A DNA stretch of 64,000 nt from JAWKXU01 sp964468045 (GTDB lineage Bacteria > Pseudomonadota > Alphaproteobacteria > Sphingomonadales > Sphingomonadaceae), in the NCBI GenBank assembly GCA_964468045.1, contig CAYXTO010000005.1:178103-242102 (forward strand), read 5' to 3'. Made by a program: the position numbers and the translations under genes. Below the pieces are notes generated by a model. That model was not told where the DNA came from. It did not search any database and saw only the letters and a program-made list of their open reading frames with translations. This document shows positions 59,706 through 64,000 of this stretch, piece by piece (position 1 is the first letter of the stretch; the number at the start of each line of letters is the position of its first letter).

Positions 59706-60122
59706 ATGTCGACCCGTGATGTGATCCAGACCTACATGGACAAGATGAACAGCGGCGATTTTCCGGGTGCGTTCCGGATGTTCGCATCCGATGGCGCCTA
59801 TACGATCATTGGCGATACGCCGGTGTCGGGGACTTATGTCGGGCCCGACCAGATCACCTCGGAGCTGGTGCCGCTGCTGGAAAAGCGGTTCATCGCGCCC
59901 CCGGTGGTGACCTGCACGGAGATCATCGTGGAAGGAGACCGGGGCGTTGCGCTCGGCCATGGGGAAGGGCCGGCCAAGTTCGGCCAGTATCGGCAGCGCA
60001 ACTACGCCTTCGTCTTCCGCATTGCCGACGGCAAGGTTGCGGAGCTGATCGAGTTCATGGATCCCAACCAGCTGAGCGCCAATTGCTTCGGGCAGACGTT
60101 GTCGGAAGTGGTTCCGGCGTGA
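59706..60122 (+). CDS. SnoaL/NTF2-like protein 4
   Basis: 138 residues, one NTF2-like domain (STRDVIQTYMDKMNSGDFPGAFRMFASDGAYTIIGDTPVSGTYVG ... FRIADGKVAELIEFMDPNQL). The ATG at 59706 has GGGAGAAAGC upstream; an ATG at 59640 overlapping the SDR stop is an alternative. Possible role: isomerase or dehydratase step on a ring intermediate. Confidence 0.75.
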   Translation: MSTRDVIQTYMDKMNSGDFPGAFRMFASDGAYTIIGDTPVSGTYVGPDQITSELVPLLEKRFIAPPVVTCTEIIVEGDRGVALGHGEGPAKFGQYRQRNYAFVFRIADGKVAELIEFMDPNQLSANCFGQTLSEVVPA

Positions 60123-60152
60123 TGGAACGGGCGGGACCGGTGGGACAGGTGC

Positions 60153-61082
60153 ATGGCTGACAAGGTCATCATTACCTGTGCGGTGACCGGCGGGGCACAT
60201 ACGCCGACCATGTCGGATGCGCTGCCGGTTACGCCTGCCGAGATTGCCGAGCAGGGGATCGCTGCGGTGAATGCCGGGGCTGCGATCTTGCATTTGCATG
60301 CGCGCCTTCCCGAGAATGGGATGCCGACCGGCGACCCGGATGTCTACGCGCAGTTCCTGCCGGTCCTGAAGCAGCGTACCGATGCGGTGATCAACCTGAC
60401 GACCGGCGGTTCGGCCACCATGCCGGTGGCCGAGCGGCTGCTGGCGGCGACGAAATTTCATCCCGAGATGTGTTCGCTCAACATGGGTTCGATCAATTTC
60501 GCGTTCTTCGACGTGGCGAAGCGGATCAAGAGCTGGAAGCATGAATGGGAGAAGGACTATGTCGTCAATTCGGACGACTACATCTTCCGCAATACGTTCC
60601 GTGACATCGCCTACATCCTGGAGACGATGAAGGATGCGGGCACCCGCTTCGAGCATGAATGCTACGACGTGGGCCATCTCTACAATCTGGCCCATTTCGT
60701 CGATCGGGGGCTGGTGGAACCGCCCTTCTTCATCCAGATGATCTTCGGAATCCTGGGCGGCATCGGACCGGACCTGGAAAACCTGATGTTCATGAAGGCG
60801 ACCGCCGACCGCCTGTTCGGGCGGGAGAGCTTCCAATGGTCCGTGCTGGCGGCGGGGCGGCACCAGATGCCGTTCCTGACCCAGGCGGCGCTGATGGGCG
60901 GGCATGTCCGTGTCGGGCTGGAGGATAGCCTGTTCATCGAGCGGGGCAAGTTCGCCACCTCCAACGCGCAGCAGGTCGAGAAGATCGTCCGCATCCTGCG
61001 CGAGATGGGGCGGGAGCCGGCCTCGCCCGCCGAAGCCCGGCAGATGCTGGGCCTCAAGGGCGGCGACAGAGTGGAGTTTTGA
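60153..61082 (+). CDS. BKACE (beta-keto acid cleavage enzyme, DUF849) family protein
   Basis: 309 residues. Zinc motif ILHLHAR near residue 48, LTTGGSATMPVAERL, SLNMGSINF, and GGHVRVGLEDSLFIERGK are typical. The family reacts a beta-keto acid with acetyl-CoA to give acetoacetate and a shortened acyl-CoA. Here it could split a beta-keto acid formed after ring opening, an alternative to thiolase chemistry. Followed two bases later by the cyclase gene. Confidence 0.9.
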   Translation: MADKVIITCAVTGGAHTPTMSDALPVTPAEIAEQGIAAVNAGAAILHLHARLPENGMPTGDPDVYAQFLPVLKQRTDAVINLTTGGSATMPVAERLLAATKFHPEMCSLNMGSINFAFFDVAKRIKSWKHEWEKDYVVNSDDYIFRNTFRDIAYILETMKDAGTRFEHECYDVGHLYNLAHFVDRGLVEPPFFIQMIFGILGGIGPDLENLMFMKATADRLFGRESFQWSVLAAGRHQMPFLTQAALMGGHVRVGLEDSLFIERGKFATSNAQQVEKIVRILREMGREPASPAEARQMLGLKGGDRVEF

Positions 61083-61084
61083 CC

Positions 61085-61852
61085 ATGCAGATCATCGACC
61101 TTTCGATCCCGGTGGAGAACGAAGTGGCTTCCGATCCCGTGGGATACCGGCCGCAGATCGAATATGTGAACCACAAGCAATCGGTGGAGGGGCTGCAAGC
61201 CTTCTTTCCCGGCCTGGCGGCGGCGGACATGCCGGATGCAGAGGCCTGGGCGATCGAGTTCATCAAGCTCAATACCCATAACGGCACCCATCTCGATGCG
61301 CCTTATCACTTCGCCTCGACCATGGATAAGGGCCAGCGCGCGATCACCATCGACGAGGTTCCGCTCGACTGGTGTTTCCGGCCGGGAGTGAAGCTCGATT
61401 TCCGCCACTTCGAGGACGGATACATCGTGACCGCGGAAGATGTGGCTGCAGAGATCGAACGGATCGGGCACGAATTGCAGCCCTTCGACATCGTCGTTGT
61501 GAACACCGCGGCGGGCGCAAGATACGGGCAGGAAAATTATGTCTCATCCGGTTGCGGCATGGGGCGCGAGGCGACCATGTGGCTGCTGGAGCGCGGCGTG
61601 CGCGTGACCGGCACCGATGCCTGGAGCTGGGACGTCCCATTCACCTATACCGGGGAGCGTTATGCGGAAACGCGCGACGCTTCGCTGATATGGGAAGGGC
61701 ACAAGGCAGGCCGCGAGATCGGCTATTGCCATCTCGAAAAGCTCCATAATCTGGAAGCGCTTCCGCCTGCCGGCTTCACCATCGCCTGCTTTCCGGTGAA
61801 GATCCGGGCCGCCTCCGCCGGATGGACCCGCGCCGTCGCCATTCTGAACTGA
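61085..61852 (+). CDS. Cyclase/kynurenine-formamidase-like metal hydrolase
   Basis: 255 residues. The metal motif HNGTHLDAPYHF matches H-x-G-T-H-x-D-x-P-x-H of the Cyclase family (PF04199), which includes formamidases, isatin hydrolase and trans-dienelactone hydrolase-like enzymes. TDAWSWD and GCGMGREATMWLLERGVRV fit the rest of the fold. Probable hydrolysis of a cyclic ester, amide or diketone. Start ATG at 61085, two bases after the BKACE stop. Confidence 0.85.
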   Translation: MQIIDLSIPVENEVASDPVGYRPQIEYVNHKQSVEGLQAFFPGLAAADMPDAEAWAIEFIKLNTHNGTHLDAPYHFASTMDKGQRAITIDEVPLDWCFRPGVKLDFRHFEDGYIVTAEDVAAEIERIGHELQPFDIVVVNTAAGARYGQENYVSSGCGMGREATMWLLERGVRVTGTDAWSWDVPFTYTGERYAETRDASLIWEGHKAGREIGYCHLEKLHNLEALPPAGFTIACFPVKIRAASAGWTRAVAILN

Positions 61853-61929
61853 ACGGTCCGTCAGCTTGAAACGAGCCTTGCTTCGCCACCCTCGCGGGAG
61901 AGGTATGGCCATATGATTGATTTGGGGAA

Positions 61930-63906
61930 ATGATGAACCATCCTGCTTCGCCCGGTGCGCCGCCAGCCGAATGGCTCGAAGCGGCCTTGGCAGTCGCCAA
62001 TATCCCCACGCTCGCATGCCTGCTGGTCCAGCTGACCGGCGACCGGCAGTGGATCGAGGGGCGCTTCGTGCCCGAGCGCACGCGCGGTCTGGACGACAAT
62101 GACGAGGGCGGGCTGCCGGCCGATGTTCAGGAAGAAATCCGGCGCGCCGCCAGGGTCGCGATAGAGGAGTGGTTCGCCGGCCGGCCTCCCGCTCTGGCCA
62201 ACCCGTCCGACGAGCTCCTGTGCCAGCTGATGGGGGTTTCGCTGGGGGAAACGATCCCGGCCGAATATGCCCCGATGATCCGGCACGAATTGCAGCTGCC
62301 GGAACCGGGTTCCGGCTCGAAAGCGGGCAAGGCCGCCGTGCCTCCGGGCTTTTCCGCGCTCATCATCGGTGCGGGTATTTCGGGGCTATGCGCCGCGATG
62401 GAGTTCGCCAAGGCGGGCATTCCCTATACGATCGTCGAGCGCAGCCAGAGCGTGGGCGGAGTCTGGCTCGAGAACCGTTATCCGGGCGCCGCCTGCGACG
62501 TGCCGAGCCACCTCTATTCCTTCTCGTTCGCGCCCTACCGCTGGTCACGCTATTTTGCGGGCAGCCGGGAAATCCACAGCTATCTCCGGGATTTCGCAGA
62601 GCGCAACGACATAGTCCGGAACATCCGCTTCGGTCTGGAGGTCGAGGAAGCGACTTATCTCGAGAGCGAAGGCACATGGCGCGCGACCGCGGTCAATGCC
62701 GCCGGTGAGCGCGAGATCCTCACGGCCAATATCCTGATCAGCGGAGTTGGTGCTTTCAACAAGCCTCGCCTGCCCGACCTGCCCGGAATGGAGCGCTTCA
62801 AGGGGCCGAGCGTGCACACGGCCCGTTATCCCGACGCGGGGCTGGACCTGAAGGGGCGGCGGGTCGTGCTGGTCGGCAATGGAGCCAGCGCGATGCAGGT
62901 CGCGCCTGCGATTGCCGACGAGGTCGCCTCGCTGACGATCGTGCAGCGCACCCCGCAATGGGTCGCGCCGTTCCCGAAATTCGGCTGTGATATTCCCGAG
63001 CCGCTTCAGCAATTGCTCGACCGGATGCCGCTGTATCGCCGGTGGTATCGCCTTCGGCTCAGCTGGGCATTCAACGACAAGCTCTACGATGCGTTGCAGA
63101 AGGACCCCGAATGGACCACGCGTTCGGACTCGATCAACGCCATCAACGATACGCATCGTCGCGGGCTTACCGCCTATATGGAAGCCGAACTGGGCGAGGC
63201 GAAGGATCTGATGCCCAGGATCCTGCCGGACTATCCGCCGTTCGGGAAGCGGATGCTGCTCGACAACGGCTGGTTCCGGACATTGTCCCGGCCGCATGTC
63301 GAGCTTGTCATCGGCGGCGTGACTGAAGTCGGCGAGGATCGGATGTTCACCAGCGATGGGGGGGAGCACGAAGCCGATGCGATCATCTGGGCGACCGGGT
63401 TTGATGTCGTCAACCTCCTTGCGCCGATGCGGGTGAAGGGCGTCGGCGGGCGCGAGCTTCATGCCGAATGGGAAGGGGACAATGCGCGCGCCTATCTCGG
63501 CACTGTGGTCCCGGGATTTCCGAACTTCTTCTGTCTCTATGGCCCCAACACCCAATTCGGGCATGGCGGCAGCCTGATCTCGGTGCTCGAGCGGCAGATG
63601 CATTACATAATGTCGCTGCTCAATCAGATGTTCGAGCGCGCGATTGCCGTGGTGGATGTCCGGCGGGATATCTACGAAGAGTATAATGAACGGGTCGATC
63701 AGGCCCATTCCCGGATGATCTGGACGCTGCCGAACGTGAGCGGCTACTATCGCAATTCCAGAGGCCGGATCGTGGTGAACAACCCCTTTCGCATATTGGA
63801 AGTGTGGCAGATGACGGAGCAGGCCAATCTGGCGGACTTCCACTGTCTTGCTTCCTCTGACTTGCCGGCCGCCGGGCGTCAAACGGTCGAAAGTTCTGCG
63901 ACATGA
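61930..63906 (+). CDS. Type I Baeyer-Villiger monooxygenase with N-terminal extension (HAPMO-like)
   Basis: 658 residues. An N-terminal extension of about 140 residues precedes the FAD motif LIIGAGISGL (144-153), as in 4-hydroxyacetophenone monooxygenase. Fingerprint FKGPSVHTARY keeps the His but has Tyr for the final Trp. NADPH loop VVLVGNGASAMQ; late NFFCLYGPNTQFGHGG is family-typical. Predicted oxygenation of a ketone to an ester or lactone, paired with the esterase in the same operon. Two adjacent ATGs at 61930 and 61933 after TTGGGGAA. Confidence 0.92.
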   Translation: MMNHPASPGAPPAEWLEAALAVANIPTLACLLVQLTGDRQWIEGRFVPERTRGLDDNDEGGLPADVQEEIRRAARVAIEEWFAGRPPALANPSDELLCQLMGVSLGETIPAEYAPMIRHELQLPEPGSGSKAGKAAVPPGFSALIIGAGISGLCAAMEFAKAGIPYTIVERSQSVGGVWLENRYPGAACDVPSHLYSFSFAPYRWSRYFAGSREIHSYLRDFAERNDIVRNIRFGLEVEEATYLESEGTWRATAVNAAGEREILTANILISGVGAFNKPRLPDLPGMERFKGPSVHTARYPDAGLDLKGRRVVLVGNGASAMQVAPAIADEVASLTIVQRTPQWVAPFPKFGCDIPEPLQQLLDRMPLYRRWYRLRLSWAFNDKLYDALQKDPEWTTRSDSINAINDTHRRGLTAYMEAELGEAKDLMPRILPDYPPFGKRMLLDNGWFRTLSRPHVELVIGGVTEVGEDRMFTSDGGEHEADAIIWATGFDVVNLLAPMRVKGVGGRELHAEWEGDNARAYLGTVVPGFPNFFCLYGPNTQFGHGGSLISVLERQMHYIMSLLNQMFERAIAVVDVRRDIYEEYNERVDQAHSRMIWTLPNVSGYYRNSRGRIVVNNPFRILEVWQMTEQANLADFHCLASSDLPAAGRQTVESSAT

Positions 63907-63955
63907 AAAACAGCACAGGCGCCGGTGAGGCGGCTGTGCATTTTGGGAGAGAGAG

Positions 63956-64000
63956 ATGAGGAGAGCGGTGATTGTATCGACGGCTCGGACGCCGATCGGG
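63956..64000 (+). CDS. Thiolase, N-terminal 15 residues, cut by window edge
   Basis: ATG at 63956, preceded by GGGAGAGAGAG, reads MRRAVIVSTARTPIG, the standard opening of acetyl-CoA acetyltransferases. The rest lies beyond the window. It follows the BVMO by 49 bp on the same strand, so it is probably the next gene of the operon. Confidence 0.75.
   Translation, partial: MRRAVIVSTARTPIG

Noticed and set aside
1..64000. CRISPR arrays, tRNA or rRNA genes, insertion sequences, integrases and attachment sites
   Set aside because: None seen on reading both strands: no regular spaced repeats, no tRNA cloverleaf with CCA end, no transposase or integrase motifs.

Overview
The window reads as chromosome of a GC-rich, aerobic alphaproteobacterium, most likely a sphingomonad (Novosphingobium/Sphingobium/Sphingopyxis type). 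The clues are two very long TonB-dependent receptors with the sphingomonad-style EIVVTA TonB box, a CYP101-type P450, a carotenoid-biosynthesis membrane protein, and dense alternation of acyl-CoA ligases, thiolase-like proteins, MaoC/DUF35 proteins, Baeyer-Villiger monooxygenases (BVMOs) and luciferase-like (LLM) flavin monooxygenases. I saw no rRNA, tRNA, CRISPR array, insertion sequence or integrase.

Layout. 1-6.6 kb is general cell-envelope and stress content: a nucleotide-translocase-like transporter cut by the left edge, a universal stress protein, a CDP-alcohol phosphatidyltransferase, a sulfatase-fold lipid-headgroup transferase, a VOC protein and a CruF-like carotenoid protein. From 6.8 kb to the right edge nearly everything looks like one catabolic island for an alicyclic or terpenoid-like carbon skeleton. 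Block A (6.8-23 kb): TonB receptor, a long minus-strand operon (MaoC, Cys-less thiolase-like protein, DUF35, acyl-CoA ligase, thiolase, crotonase, amidohydrolase, DUF59), TetR, acyl-CoA dehydrogenase, second ligase, a 6-oxocamphor-hydrolase homologue, Rieske oxygenase. Block B (23-37.6 kb): two hotdog proteins, DUF35 and thiolase-like protein resembling a split ChsH1/ChsH2/Ltp2 hydratase-aldolase, two BVMOs, ligase, SDR, TetR, TonB receptor, and a second amidohydrolase/DUF59 pair. Block C (37.7-55.2 kb): SDR, TetR, ligase, three LLM monooxygenases, zinc alcohol dehydrogenase, P450cam-like P450, SnoaL proteins, crotonases, a RibBX-like riboflavin enzyme, TetR, and orphan cytochrome-oxidase subunit III/IV-like proteins. 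Block D (55.2-64 kb): MDR reductase, LLM, HSL-family esterase, SDR, SnoaL, BKACE, cyclase, HAPMO-like BVMO and the start of a thiolase.

How they work together (inference): outer-membrane uptake by the TonB receptors; hydroxylation by P450, Rieske or LLM enzymes; oxidation by ADH/SDR; ring opening by BVMOs plus lactone hydrolase or by the retro-Claisen hydrolase; then CoA activation and beta-oxidation-like or retro-aldol cleavage. The RibBX-like protein would feed the high flavin demand.

The most striking signal is regulatory. Four families of short dyads recur in intergenic regions: A (AACAA-N4-TTGTT), B (TCCACG-N4-CGTGGA), C (TCAACG-N4-CGTTGA) and D (CAACA-N4-TGTTG). Each is concentrated in one block, they sit on recognisable -35/-10 pairs, and B, C and D sites all occur in front of the single TonB receptor gene at 31588. 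This suggests parallel TetR-controlled regulons sharing one uptake gate.
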